In this document: positions 16,090-24,619 of the stretch, piece by piece | How the letters are laid out: each line of letters begins with the position of its first letter | How positions within the stretch are numbered: the first letter of the stretch is position 1 | Source of the DNA: Porphyromonadaceae bacterium UBA7555 | GTDB lineage: Bacteria > Bacteroidota > Bacteroidia > Bacteroidales > Muribaculaceae | DNA length: 39,837 nt | NCBI GenBank assembly: GCA_002478045.1 | Contig: DLLT01000034.1 | Span: forward strand, 1 to 39,837 | Direction of reading: 5' to 3' | Made by a program: the position numbers and the translations under genes | Notes under the pieces: generated by a model | What the model was told of the DNA's origin: nothing | What the model saw: only the letters and a program-made list of their open reading frames with translations | Databases searched by the model: none

Positions 16090-16880
16090 TTGAGTCGTTG
16101 TGAAATTTCGAAAAGTCGATGGCGTTCGGTGTCATTGAGCGACCCATAACCACTGCGTCCTACTTTGGTAAGTATTTTGTCCAGTTCGGCATGCATTTCT
16201 TCCGGAGATGACGAGTGGCGAGTGGCATTTGTCGCGTGTTGGATCCGCAGTCGAGCCCTATACTGTCGTATACGCTTTTCGGTAAAGGCATATAAGCCGC
16301 CACCGAGTGCGCCGCCAAAGTGCGCGGCGCATGTGCCGGGAGTGCCCAGTGATGCAATAATGTAGAGTGCGCCGACGATAATGGCGACAACAACCAAAGA
16401 TACTTCGCCGAACCCCAACAGACTTAGGCGTGCATGAGGTCGGTAGACAGCGGTGGCAACTACGATGCCCATAACAGCGGCACTTGCTCCGGCCAGCATC
16501 CCCGGCACGGGAGTACAAGCGGCGGTGATTACGAAGGCTATGGCTCCGCCGATACCTCCGGCAAGGTAGACTCGCCATATCAGTTCGGGCAAACCTATGC
16601 GGTAGAACATCGGGCCGAACGATAACAGCCATAGCATATTGACCAGCAGATGCAGTCCGTCCCATTGGGAAAACATATATGTCAACAGCGTCCATGGATG
16701 CGAGGCTAAAGATGCTGCATCGGAGGGCAACGCAAGTGTCACGGCTGCCGCATTGTCATCAACGCCGCACCATACGCATAAGTGCAGGCATAGGAATACG
16801 GCGACATTGAGCGCCAGTAGCGTGATTGTGACCGGTCCTCCAATTGCCGAGACTATTCGTCCGGCTTTAGTGGTTGCCAT
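16086..16880 (-). CDS. rhomboid intramembrane serine protease (second copy)
   Basis: The 264-residue protein carries six predicted membrane helices and cleaves membrane proteins within the bilayer. The nucleophile motif GASAAVMG lies near residues 130-137, and the catalytic His sits in AAHFGGALGGG near 184-194. The N-terminal LLTYMFSQWDGLHLLVNML segment matches the family loop 1 and helix 2, although the usual His of the MFxHxxxxHLxxN motif is replaced by Gln-Trp in its first position. The cytosolic C-terminal tail (about 205-264, with ILTKVGRSGYGSL) is a conserved Bacteroidetes addition. It overlaps the rhomboid gene before it by 14 bases and the phosphatase-fold gene after it by 4, suggesting co-translation. 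Confidence 0.9.
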   Translation of the reverse strand: MATTKAGRIVSAIGGPVTITLLALNVAVFLCLHLCVWCGVDDNAAAVTLALPSDAASLASHPWTLLTYMFSQWDGLHLLVNMLWLLSFGPMFYRIGLPELIWRVYLAGGIGGAIAFVITAACTPVPGMLAGASAAVMGIVVATAVYRPHARLSLLGFGEVSLVVVAIIVGALYIIASLGTPGTCAAHFGGALGGGLYAFTEKRIRQYRARLRIQHATNATRHSSSPEEMHAELDKILTKVGRSGYGSLNDTERHRLFEISQRLK

Positions 16881-17607
16881 AGAAGGCCCCTTTCTTTTTC
16901 CAGTACATCAATATGGCAAAGCCGAATGCGGCTCCACCGAGGTGAGCAAAGTGTGCGATGCCGTCGGCGGCACCGGTCAGCCCTAATGAAAGCTCAAGCA
17001 GGCAGTAGCCCAGCACCATCCATTTGGCCTTGATGGGTATGGGAATGAACATAAAGTACATTTCGCGGTTGGGGTAGAGCATTGCGAAGGCCAGCAGTAG
17101 ACCGAAGATAGCGCCCGAAGCACCTACACACGGCGTATTGACTAATGATGAGATTGTGGCTAATGTATTGTCTATAAAGTACTCACCATGGTGCATAGCA
17201 TCCCAACCATACACGATTACATCGTGGAACTGAGACGGGTCCATCATTGCCTGGTACTTGGACAATATTATTGCGAATACGCCCATCTGCACCAGTGCCG
17301 CTCCTATACCGCAACTGATGTAGAAGAAGAGAAAGCGTCGCCAACCCATAGCCCATTCGAGCACCGAACCGAACATCCATAGCGCAAACATATTGAAAAA
17401 CAGGTGCGTGACGCCACCGTGCATAAACATATAGGTGAATACTTGCCATACACGAAATCCGGGCGATGTCGGATAATGCAGCGCCAATAAGTCCTCCATA
17501 CGTTGTACCGCATTAGGCAGCAGTGCACCAAATGCGAATACGATAATATTGATTATTAGTAAATTCTTAGTGACGCTTGGTATGCGTCCGAATACGTCTG
17601 TACCCAT
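16867..17607 (-). CDS. rhomboid intramembrane serine protease (first copy)
   Basis: From the ATG at 17607 the protein has 246 residues. An earlier in-frame ATG at 17664 would place the promoter box (17631-17638) inside the gene, so it is unlikely. Six membrane helices are predicted. The helix-2 segment YMFMHGGVTHLFFNMFALWMFG keeps the family's HxxxxHxxxN motif, the nucleophile is in GASGAIFG and the His in HFAHLGGAAFG, so the Ser-His dyad is complete. The protein is the better-preserved of the two overlapping rhomboids. They may have different substrates or form a pair. Its C-terminus is short, without the tail seen in the second copy. Confidence 0.93.
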   Translation of the reverse strand: MGTDVFGRIPSVTKNLLIINIIVFAFGALLPNAVQRMEDLLALHYPTSPGFRVWQVFTYMFMHGGVTHLFFNMFALWMFGSVLEWAMGWRRFLFFYISCGIGAALVQMGVFAIILSKYQAMMDPSQFHDVIVYGWDAMHHGEYFIDNTLATISSLVNTPCVGASGAIFGLLLAFAMLYPNREMYFMFIPIPIKAKWMVLGYCLLELSLGLTGAADGIAHFAHLGGAAFGFAILMYWKKKGAFYGNH

Positions 17608-17630
17608 AGTTAAGTGTCGCTCTTTGTTTG

Positions 17631-17638
17631 CAAAGGTA
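17631..17638 (-). promoter_or_regulatory. -7 box for the rhomboid operon
   Basis: TACCTTTG reads on the minus strand at 17638-17631, 23 bases before the ATG at 17607. It supports the short rhomboid start and a separate transcript for rhomboid-rhomboid-phosphatase. The -33 element is not clear. Confidence 0.65.
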
Positions 17639-17814
17639 GTACTTTTTGACGAGAAATATGCCATAGCTCTTTTTGTGGTTGCAAGACGGGTCTAATGCTC
17701 CCTCGTAAGTGCTTACATATGTTACAGATTTTAGAGAAATCGCAGTCTCCTATTTTGTTTTGACTATGTGTATTGTCAATCCTGTTCAGGTTGGGTCGGA
17801 TTTTGTCCAAGTAC

Positions 17815-18873
17815 CTATTCGGATCGGAGCGGAAGGTGCGGGGCGAGCCAGTCGAAGATGGCGCGGTAGACGGCATCGGCTACGGGGCGGTCGCTGAGGA
17901 TGAGGTCGTGCAGTCCGCCTTCAAATTTATAGGAGGTGACATCGGGACCGAGGGCGGCGCCGTAACGGCGGATGTCTTCAACCTTGAGCACGGCATCGCC
18001 ATGCTGATGCTCGGGCGTCCATTTGTCGCCATAGACGCTGTGTCCCGATGACATAAGCAGGATGGGCACCGTAATCCATGAGTGGCTGTGTAGTGCGCTC
18101 TGTGCTTCGGAGATGGCGCGTATCCACCCGGCGGTCACTTTGCGCGGGTGCACGGTCTTCCAATCGGTGTTGTATTCCCATTGCCCGTGATACTGCTTAA
18201 GCAAGCTTTCGGCGTACGCAGTACCATCTCCTTGGCTTATGGAGATGTTCGGAAAATGTCGACCGAGGCATCCGACCATAGGTATAGCTATGTGCCGCAT
18301 AAAACCGCCCATATTCCATTCAAGGAAAGGACTGTTGAGCACCAGGGTGCGTATGCCGGAATTGCGCTGTGTATTAAGGTATGATGCAGCCACCAATCCT
18401 CCGGTGCTATGTCCCATCAGTACAATGTCTAGTATGCCGTCTTGGCGCATCAGGGTAAGCGCCGAGTCAATGTCGGCATAATATTCGGATATTTCGCGCA
18501 CTTCGTAGGGGCGTCGGCTCGGCAATATCGAACGGCCGTAACGGCGCAGGTCTACGGCGTAGAAGGCGTAGCCTTCATTCGCGAAGCGGTCGCCCATTTC
18601 CTTTTGGAAGAAGTAATCGTTGTATCCGTGAATATACAATACACCACGGCGCAGGGTGTCGGCGGTATTGCTTGCGGCATCATGCCGTACGACGGTACAC
18701 GTCACGTCTCCGCCGTAGTCGGCGGGTTGGTACACGGTTGTACAGGCATACCCGTCACCCAGGATGTCCGGATGCCAGCGCGAGGTGGCATGTGCGTCTA
18801 TGCCGACACATATCAGTAGTGCCACAAGTATCGCGGCGCATACCGATAAGGGACGATGTCCAATAAGGTCCAT
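17815..18873 (-). CDS. alpha/beta hydrolase (secreted or membrane-anchored)
   Basis: From the ATG at 18873 this protein has 352 residues; the open frame runs further upstream, but that part overlaps the DUF5606 coding region in another frame. A hydrophobic segment (8-26) acts as signal peptide or anchor. The catalytic Ser is in the nucleophile elbow GHSTGG (about 144-149), after YIHGYNDYFFQ, which forms the oxyanion region. A candidate Asp lies in the MSSGHSVYGDKW region (about 275-286) and the His in FEGGLHDL near the end (about 325-332). The architecture resembles monoglyceride lipases or lysophospholipases (Hydrolase_4 family). It begins 34 bases after DUF5606 and is probably co-transcribed with it. 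Confidence 0.85.
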   Translation of the reverse strand: MDLIGHRPLSVCAAILVALLICVGIDAHATSRWHPDILGDGYACTTVYQPADYGGDVTCTVVRHDAASNTADTLRRGVLYIHGYNDYFFQKEMGDRFANEGYAFYAVDLRRYGRSILPSRRPYEVREISEYYADIDSALTLMRQDGILDIVLMGHSTGGLVAASYLNTQRNSGIRTLVLNSPFLEWNMGGFMRHIAIPMVGCLGRHFPNISISQGDGTAYAESLLKQYHGQWEYNTDWKTVHPRKVTAGWIRAISEAQSALHSHSWITVPILLMSSGHSVYGDKWTPEHQHGDAVLKVEDIRRYGAALGPDVTSYKFEGGLHDLILSDRPVADAVYRAIFDWLAPHLPLRSE

Positions 18874-18907
18874 ATCGAGAGGGAGAGAGTGAGGTCGTCG
18901 ACCGTAG

Positions 18908-19339
18908 TTACTTGGCTTCGTCAGAAGCTGCTTCTTCGGCTTCTTCGGCTTCGGGAACAAAGTCTGTGATGCCGGCCTGGATAAGCGTGTTGTACCAGTT
19001 AAAGAATTTCTTGATGTCGGTGGTGTATACGCGCTCGCTATCGTATTCGGGGAAAACTTTGCCGAAGTATTCGCGAATTTCGGCATCACCGCCCAGTGCC
19101 TTGACATCTACGGTCTTGCCATCGGTGGCGGCCTTCACTTTGTCCATCACTTCGAACAAAGGCATGTCTTCGCCGGTGGTGTAAATGGCTACTTCGCTGA
19201 GAGCCACGACTTTGTCGCTGGCGTAAGCCGGCATGCGATGATGCGTGGTGATGTTTTCGACAATAAGCATGTTTTTGCCCTGCGAAAGCAGGCGGTATAA
19301 CCCGGGTTTGCCGGTGATAGCAAGTATCTGTTCTTTCAT
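18908..19339 (-). CDS. DUF5606 family protein
   Basis: This 143-residue cytosolic protein matches my memory of the DUF5606 family, which is confined to Bacteroidetes and has no known function. The N-terminus ILAITGKPGLYRLLSQGKN and the IYTTGEDMPLFEV segment are typical. The last 17 residues are an acidic Glu/Ala tail, which makes the C-terminus probably disordered. The region near 75-120 predicts helices with FFNWYN. The gene has its own promoter at 19422-19429 and is the first of a likely pair with the hydrolase. Confidence 0.85.
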   Translation of the reverse strand: MKEQILAITGKPGLYRLLSQGKNMLIVENITTHHRMPAYASDKVVALSEVAIYTTGEDMPLFEVMDKVKAATDGKTVDVKALGGDAEIREYFGKVFPEYDSERVYTTDIKKFFNWYNTLIQAGITDFVPEAEEAEEAASDEAK

Positions 19340-19421
19340 AATCGGTTGTGTGTGATATCGTTATCTATTGCGCCACTAAAACATAAGGCGGACAGGGCCA
19401 CCCTTCGGCGCGATTGTCTTG

Positions 19422-19429
19422 CAAAGGTA
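19422..19429 (-). promoter_or_regulatory. -7 box for the DUF5606 gene
   Basis: TACCTTTG reads on the minus strand at 19429-19422, giving a leader of about 75 bases before the ATG at 19339. The same TACCTTTGCA sequence precedes the rhomboid operon. Confidence 0.65.
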
Positions 19430-19555
19430 GTTAAAAGTTTTCAGATGTGGCACCATAGGCGCTTGGAAAAATTTGCGCAGAAAATTGTGGCTGTAGCCCT
19501 TGAGCACAGATTTATGTTTTTGCGTGATGATGCGGTTCGAACCGGAAAAATATAC

Positions 19556-19563
19556 TAAATTTG
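19556..19563 (+). promoter_or_regulatory. -7 box for the plus-strand glycosyltransferase operon
   Basis: TAAATTTG lies 25 bases before the ATG of the GT32 gene. It is the only good box in the spacer. A -33 TTTG is not evident. Confidence 0.6.
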
Positions 19564-19588
19564 CATATATTTACAAGATACAATACTA

Positions 19589-20323
19589 ATGATTCCTAAA
19601 ATTATTCATTACATTTGGTTCGGAGGTAATCCGTATCCGCCAAAGGTGCAACATTGCATTGAGTCTTGGAAACGGATAATGCCTCAATATAAGTTTATGC
19701 TATGGAATGAGGATACGTTTGATGTTAACCAAAACACGTTCACACAGCAAGCGTATAGTAAAAAGAAATGGGCATTTGTTTCGGACTATGTAAGGATATA
19801 CGCCTTGTATAAATATGGCGGATGGTATCTGGATACCGATGTGGAGGTTGTTAAGCCATTGTCTCCGTTTGAAAATAATCGCATTGTTATAGGAACAGAT
19901 GATGGCGGGTATCTGGCCGGAGCTTTGATTGGATCCGAACCCGGGCATCCCTATTGGAAAAAAATGCTAGACTACTATGATACATTAAAATTTGTAGACA
20001 AAGGTTCGCTCAATTTGACAGTTATAAATACGTATTTACAAGACGTCTTGGCTAATTATGGATATGTTGTAGAGAACAGACTTCAGAAGTTAAAAGATGG
20101 CATAGTCGTTTATCCGGATGATTATTTCCATGTGGCCAGCCTTACTTCGGGTAGAATGCATCGTACCGAAAATACATGCGCAATCCATTGGCATACGTTG
20201 ACTTGGGTTTCTAAGAAAACCAGATTTGTAAGGTTTGTGCGTATTTATATACTTTGCCCTATTTTAGGAGATAAAGCTTATACGAAAATTACCAATTGGC
20301 TAAAGGGCTTATGGAAAAGGTAA
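19589..20323 (+). CDS. glycosyltransferase family 32
   Basis: A 244-residue cytosolic enzyme of the GT32 family (alpha-1,6-mannosyltransferase OCH1-like). The diagnostic N-terminus IPKIIHYIWFGG, the SDYVRIYALYKYGGWYLDTDVE segment (motif at about 66-87) with the DxD metal-binding residues and the IGSEPGHPYW region are all present. It transfers a sugar from a nucleotide donor to a growing surface glycan. It is the first gene of a coupled plus-strand run: the next gene begins 13 bases before its stop. Low GC compared with the DUF5606 gene suggests that the locus was acquired horizontally. Confidence 0.92.
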   Translation: MIPKIIHYIWFGGNPYPPKVQHCIESWKRIMPQYKFMLWNEDTFDVNQNTFTQQAYSKKKWAFVSDYVRIYALYKYGGWYLDTDVEVVKPLSPFENNRIVIGTDDGGYLAGALIGSEPGHPYWKKMLDYYDTLKFVDKGSLNLTVINTYLQDVLANYGYVVENRLQKLKDGIVVYPDDYFHVASLTSGRMHRTENTCAIHWHTLTWVSKKTRFVRFVRIYILCPILGDKAYTKITNWLKGLWKR

Positions 20324-21408
20324 AGCGAATTTTACAGATACTTACCACAATGAATCGTGGCGGTGCGGAAACGATGGTAATGAATCATTATCATGCGTTG
20401 GATAGATCAAAATACCAATTTGATTTTTTAGTGCATAGATCGGAGGAGGGAGCGTATGAAGAGGAAATTAGACAAATGGGTGGACGTATATATCGAGCAA
20501 TGCCTATACGGCCGAATAGTTACCATAAGTATTTTAAGTTCCTTGATGATTTCTTTAAAGAACACGCATCAGAGTATATAGCTGTTCATGGTCATATTCA
20601 AGAAAATAGCGGGTTTGCATTCAAGTATGCGGCTAAATACGGTATATTAAATCGAATATGCACCAGCCATATAGCCGATTTACCATTAGATTATAAATAT
20701 CCATTCAGGATGTATGCCTTGCGTTTTCTTAATAAGTTCGTGACTATGCGTATAGCTTGCGGTGATAAAGCAGGGAAAACATTATATGGAAAACGTCCGT
20801 TTGTGGTCTTACACAATGCAATAGATAGTTCGTTGTTCCGGTATGATGAGAACGTCAGGAATGAGGTTCGAAATGAATTGGGCATCGGTGATTCGTTTGT
20901 TATCGGAAATACTGCGCGTTTTTGCTTTGTCAAAAACCACATATTTATGCTAGACATCCTTTCTGAAATTATTAAAACAAAAAAGGATGTCGTTATGCTG
21001 TTTCTTGGCGATGGCGAGGAACGTCCTAAAATAGAACGGCAAATAGAAGAAAAACATTTGCAGAAGTATGTGCGGTTGTTGGGCGTAAGACCAGATGTAT
21101 ATCGTATTATTCAGGCATACGATATATTCCTTTTCCCCTCGAAGTTAGAGGGGCTACCGGTCTCTGTGATTGAAGCCCAGGCTGCCGGGCTGAAGTGCTT
21201 CTTATCAGATATAATAGATAACTCTGTCGATTTAACCGGAGACATAACGTTTATGTCATTGGATAAATCCCCTGCAGAATGGGCTGAGAGGATAGTGTCA
21301 GGTATCCCTTACACGCGAAAAGACAACAAGGAAAAGATTGTTGAGGCCGGATATGATGTAGAAGACAATATTGGTAAATTGTTGACTTTATATACACAAG
21401 GACAATGA
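20311..21408 (+). CDS. glycosyltransferase family 4 (EpsF-like)
   Basis: From the ATG at 20311 the protein has 365 residues; a TTG at 20296 in the same frame is a poorer start. It shows the GT-B fold of family GT4: an N-terminal acceptor domain with LTTMNRGGAETMVMN (about 8-22), and a C-terminal nucleotide-sugar domain with FLGDGEERPKIE (about 229-240), LLGVRPDVYRI and the FPSKLEGLPVSVIEAQAAG stretch (about 276-294) carrying the E-x7-E motif. It overlaps the GT32 gene by 13 bases and the next GT2 gene by 4 (ATGA), so translation is coupled. Donor and acceptor are unknown. Confidence 0.92.
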   Translation: MEKVKRILQILTTMNRGGAETMVMNHYHALDRSKYQFDFLVHRSEEGAYEEEIRQMGGRIYRAMPIRPNSYHKYFKFLDDFFKEHASEYIAVHGHIQENSGFAFKYAAKYGILNRICTSHIADLPLDYKYPFRMYALRFLNKFVTMRIACGDKAGKTLYGKRPFVVLHNAIDSSLFRYDENVRNEVRNELGIGDSFVIGNTARFCFVKNHIFMLDILSEIIKTKKDVVMLFLGDGEERPKIERQIEEKHLQKYVRLLGVRPDVYRIIQAYDIFLFPSKLEGLPVSVIEAQAAGLKCFLSDIIDNSVDLTGDITFMSLDKSPAEWAERIVSGIPYTRKDNKEKIVEAGYDVEDNIGKLLTLYTQGQ

Positions 21409-22286
21409 ACCTTATCACGATTGTTACACCTACATACAATAGGGCGAGGACACTGCCTACATTGTATAACTCTTTATGTCGTCAGTCAAGTAAGAGATTT
21501 AATTGGCTGATCATTGATGACGGCAGCACGGATAATACAGAACAACTTATACAGACGTTCGACTCGCCATATTTTGAAATCAAATATGTCAAGAAAGAGA
21601 ATGGAGGCAAGCACACTGCGTTAAATACGGCTTTTGATATTGTCAATACCGAACTGACATTTATAGTCGATAGTGATGACTGGCTGACAGAAGATGCGGT
21701 AAGTACTATCGAAGATGATTGGCTCGGACGCGAGAGTCTTGATGTATGCGGAATATCATATTTACGAGGTTACAATAGAACTGATGTTATCGGCGATATT
21801 TTTCCTAAAGACAATGAAATAAACAACTTCATTACTCTCAGGTTTAACAAGCATATTGGAGGGGATAAGGCGGAGGTTTGGCGAACAGATTTGCTGAAGC
21901 AATATCGTTTCCCGGTCTTTGATGGCGAAAAGTTTTTTGGAGAGAGTTTCATTTGGATTAAAATATCCGAAAAACACGATATGATTTTTCGAAATAAAAT
22001 ATTGTACGTTACAGAATATTTGGAAGGAGGACTTTCCAAGTCGGGAAGATCAATGAGGATTCAGTGTCCAAATGGAGGAATGACAAATGCCGAATTGATG
22101 ATGTCGCATAGATTTTCGTTGACACAGAGGATAAAAGGCGCATTGCTGTACATTGCGTATGCTCGGTTTGCGAAGAAGGGTATAAAGCGAACATTAGCCC
22201 GTCCGCACTTTTTTTTGAAAATGTTTGTGTTTCCTTTTGGAACGATGATATATCTCAAGTGGAAGAGATTGCTTCCACGTAAGTGA
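21405..22286 (+). CDS. glycosyltransferase family 2
   Basis: The 293-residue protein has the GT-A fold: TIVTPTYNRARTL at the N-terminus, IIDDGSTDNT (about 35-44) and the DSDDWL metal/donor site (about 89-94), followed by a helical C-terminal part. It adds a sugar to the same glycan as the two genes before it (inference from context). Its start overlaps the stop of the GT4 gene by 4 bases. It closes the plus-strand run and is followed by the terminator at 22288-22321, which overlaps the end of the convergent GT4 gene. Confidence 0.92.
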   Translation: MNLITIVTPTYNRARTLPTLYNSLCRQSSKRFNWLIIDDGSTDNTEQLIQTFDSPYFEIKYVKKENGGKHTALNTAFDIVNTELTFIVDSDDWLTEDAVSTIEDDWLGRESLDVCGISYLRGYNRTDVIGDIFPKDNEINNFITLRFNKHIGGDKAEVWRTDLLKQYRFPVFDGEKFFGESFIWIKISEKHDMIFRNKILYVTEYLEGGLSKSGRSMRIQCPNGGMTNAELMMSHRFSLTQRIKGALLYIAYARFAKKGIKRTLARPHFFLKMFVFPFGTMIYLKWKRLLPRK

Positions 22287-22287
22287 C

Positions 22288-22321
22288 AGCGGTTTGCAAC
22301 ACAACCGCTTCTATCTTTTTT
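22288..22321 (+). terminator. terminator of the plus-strand glycosyltransferase run
   Basis: AGCGGTT at 22288-22294 pairs with 22303-22309 over an 8-base loop. T-rich sequence follows, with six T at 22316-22321. It lies 2 bases after the GT2 stop codon and reaches into the 3' end of the convergent minus-strand GT4 gene. Confidence 0.75.
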
Positions 22322-23474
22322 CGATAAAGTCGTATAACGGGTCGAGGGTGTGCGATTGGTCGGCAGGGTGGGTGGCATTGTAATGTCTATATCTTTCAGC
22401 GATTTCCGGATGTTCAATGAGGTCGCGTACGGCGTTGGCAACGGCTTCGCCGTCCATAGGCACTATGGTGGCATTGACGCCGTCTGTAAATTGGTCACCC
22501 ACGGTGCTGAAATCGGTGACAACTACGGCTTTGCCCATCAGTCGTGCCTCGTCCAGGGCTATGGACTTACCCTCGAAGCGCGAGGGGTGAACCACGATAT
22601 CGGCGCGGCGCAGGTAGGGATAAGGGTTGGCTGTTACGCCGATGAGGCGGAAATGCGCATCCAGCGGCGGCGCGGACATTTGCGCGACATATTCCTGCTC
22701 TTGCGGAGCTCCGACCATCAGCCATGTGAAGTCCACACCGGAAGTATGTAGGCGTCGAGCAGCATCGATGACGAGATCGGCGCCTTTGTTACGACATATG
22801 TGCCCGAGTGTCATCAGTATCGTGCCGTGCAGTGCCGGCATATTCAGCGATTGGGCTGCCATCCGCGTTATTATGTCCGGAGCACAGACATTTTCGACTT
22901 TGGCGATACGATCGGCGTATTCGGGAAAGACTTCGCGCAAGGCCTCAACGCACACGTCGCTGACTGTAAATATGGCATTGACACGTCCGAAGAATCGGCG
23001 GTCGGCGTTTTCGTAGTAACGCCAGCGGCGGTAATCGCTATGGAAGAAAGTGGCACGGCGTTCGGCATCGATTTTACGAACCATGTAATAGAGTTGGTGC
23101 TGACCGTTGAAATCGACGACGGCATCCCATTGCCCCTTGAGGCGCGGCATCAGCCGAGCCAGCATCCGTGCACCGGCGCATCGCGACATGCGCATCAGGC
23201 CCATGCGCATAGCCGACATCACCGCCAAGTCGGGTCGCCCGAGACGTACCAGCGGCCAAAGTCCGCCGACCCCGGCGGTCAGTGCCGCCATACGCCGGTC
23301 AGTGTATATGCGCACGTCATCCGGAATGAGTGGCATCAGTGCCCCATGTGGCGACACTATCAGCAGTTCCGGCGTCACGCGAGTGCGGTCCAGCACCGCC
23401 AGCAGCGATGTCATCGCCTTGCTGACGCCCCCGGTCTCCATATTGCTTATTATAAACAGTACTCGCTTAGGCAT
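22311..23474 (-). CDS. glycosyltransferase family 4, GC-rich
   Basis: This 387-residue GT4 enzyme has the GT-B layout. The N-terminus FIISNMETGGVSKAM is the acceptor-domain glycine loop, MTLGHICRNKGADLVIDA (about 221-238) opens the donor domain and HPSRFEGKSIALDEARLMGKAVV (motif at about 298-320) contains the E-x7-E-like pair. Base composition is clearly higher in GC than the glycosyltransferase genes on both sides, which suggests that this gene belongs to the resident chromosome or came from another source than its neighbours. Its leader contains the 9-bp repeat array at 23517-23588. Confidence 0.9.
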   Translation of the reverse strand: MPKRVLFIISNMETGGVSKAMTSLLAVLDRTRVTPELLIVSPHGALMPLIPDDVRIYTDRRMAALTAGVGGLWPLVRLGRPDLAVMSAMRMGLMRMSRCAGARMLARLMPRLKGQWDAVVDFNGQHQLYYMVRKIDAERRATFFHSDYRRWRYYENADRRFFGRVNAIFTVSDVCVEALREVFPEYADRIAKVENVCAPDIITRMAAQSLNMPALHGTILMTLGHICRNKGADLVIDAARRLHTSGVDFTWLMVGAPQEQEYVAQMSAPPLDAHFRLIGVTANPYPYLRRADIVVHPSRFEGKSIALDEARLMGKAVVVTDFSTVGDQFTDGVNATIVPMDGEAVANAVRDLIEHPEIAERYRHYNATHPADQSHTLDPLYDFIEKR

Positions 23475-23490
23475 TTTAGTGGGAGAAATG

Positions 23491-23588
23491 GGAATAATAG
23501 GAATAATGCATCACCCCATAATTCTTAGTGCTCTTATAGTTCTTATAGCTGTTATAGCTGTCATATTCTTTATAATTTTTATAATTGG
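23491..23588. repeat. array of 9-bp tandem repeats
   Basis: GGAATAATR occurs twice in tandem at 23491-23508. After an 8-base gap, eight 9-base units run in one phase from 23517 to 23588: CATAATTCT, TAGTGCTCT, TATAGTTCT, TATAGCTGT twice, CATATTCTT, TATAATTTT and TATAATTGG. The shared core is TATARnTnT; on the minus strand this reads as repeated AnCTATAAR in the leader of the GT4 gene. Units are degenerate, as from old slippage events. No spacers of CRISPR size are present. Confidence 0.8.
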
Positions 23589-23632
23589 TTCGTTCGGAAT
23601 AATATAATACTATTCGTATTGAATATTTGAAT

Positions 23633-24616
23633 TTAGCAAAATATCCTTACGAGCCTTATAAACAATGACAATGGTAAGTAATAAAAAGCAAAGGCAATAA
23701 GTCTATATCTTTTGGAAATTAATGGAGTGTATCTTAATATCCTTTTGAGGTCGTAAGGTATTCTGCTTAGCTTTGCTTTTCGACTTTTATAGTCTATATG
23801 TGAGTCTGATACTATATCGGAAATCATAGCCAATGCTTCGTATGCGTATATTTGATGCGCCGTATTCCTAATTTTTTCATTAGCATCTATCTCTGACAAG
23901 AGCTGCTCTATTAAAGGGTGGTATTGTTGTATGTAGGCCCAAATTTGCTCATAAGGACGAGGGCTTCGAGTAAGTGCAATAGGATTTTCGTGGGTATAAA
24001 TATATGTACATTCGTTTGATGCAGAAAACGTAATTGCATTTGTTAAGACTTGGGCAAAAAACACGCGGTCTTCAGCGTATTTTAGACCTTCATCAAACGC
24101 AATGCCCTGTGAAATAAGGAAATCGCGGTTGAAAAGTTTTGCCCATGGGCTTTGACAGTGTCCACTTGTGATGCAGTCTTTAATAAATGTATTACGTGAA
24201 ATATTTGTTCCGGTTTCTTTAATTTGTGTGGTGTGATTTAAAGAACCATCGTTGTATACAACATTGACGCCGGTGAGACACATGTCTGAGACCAATCCTC
24301 CGGCATCTATGAATGCCTGCAGATGTCGATGGGAAACATAGTCATCTGCATCGATAAAAGTCACAAACGATCCTTTGGCGGATTTTATTCCGAGATTCCG
24401 TGCGGCGGACACGCCTCGATTTGGTGTATGAATTACCGAGATAAAACTGTATTTATTCGCATAAGAATCACATATTGAGGACGAAGAATCAGTGCTGCCG
24501 TCATCAATTAATATGGCCTCGAAGTCTTTGTAGCATTGAGCAATAATACTATCGAGACACCTCCGGATAAATGATTCGGCATTGTATATGGGTATAACTA
24601 TAGATATTGTAGGCAT
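23633..24616 (-). CDS. glycosyltransferase family 2
   Basis: A 327-residue GT-A enzyme: SIVIPIYNAESFIRRCLDS at the N-terminus, LIDDGSTDSS (about 36-45), NRGVSAARNLGI (about 66-77) and FIDADDYVS (about 88-96), the usual order in bacterial GT2 proteins. The C-terminal 100 residues are helical and end in a hydrophobic, positively charged segment that may lie on the membrane. It is the last gene of the minus-strand run and starts 3 bases after the GT-D gene stops. It is AT-rich like the rest of the run. Confidence 0.93.
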   Translation of the reverse strand: MPTISIVIPIYNAESFIRRCLDSIIAQCYKDFEAILIDDGSTDSSSSICDSYANKYSFISVIHTPNRGVSAARNLGIKSAKGSFVTFIDADDYVSHRHLQAFIDAGGLVSDMCLTGVNVVYNDGSLNHTTQIKETGTNISRNTFIKDCITSGHCQSPWAKLFNRDFLISQGIAFDEGLKYAEDRVFFAQVLTNAITFSASNECTYIYTHENPIALTRSPRPYEQIWAYIQQYHPLIEQLLSEIDANEKIRNTAHQIYAYEALAMISDIVSDSHIDYKSRKAKLSRIPYDLKRILRYTPLISKRYRLIAFAFYYLPLSLFIRLVRIFC

Positions 24617-24619
24617 ATA

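Noticed and set aside
17608..17664. Longer N-terminus for the first rhomboid (ATG at 17664)
   Set aside because: The added codons contain the promoter box TACCTTTG, and the short start gives the usual N-terminus.
18874..19107. N-terminal extension of the alpha/beta hydrolase
   Set aside because: It overlaps the DUF5606 gene in another frame and lacks any protein-like pattern; the ATG at 18873 directly precedes a hydrophobic anchor.
19534..19543. GGTTCGAACC, reminiscent of a tRNA T-loop
   Set aside because: It is just a 10-base palindrome; no acceptor, D or anticodon arms can be folded around it.
23491..23588. Possible CRISPR array
   Set aside because: Units are 9 bases, contiguous, and without spacers; no cas genes are present in the window.
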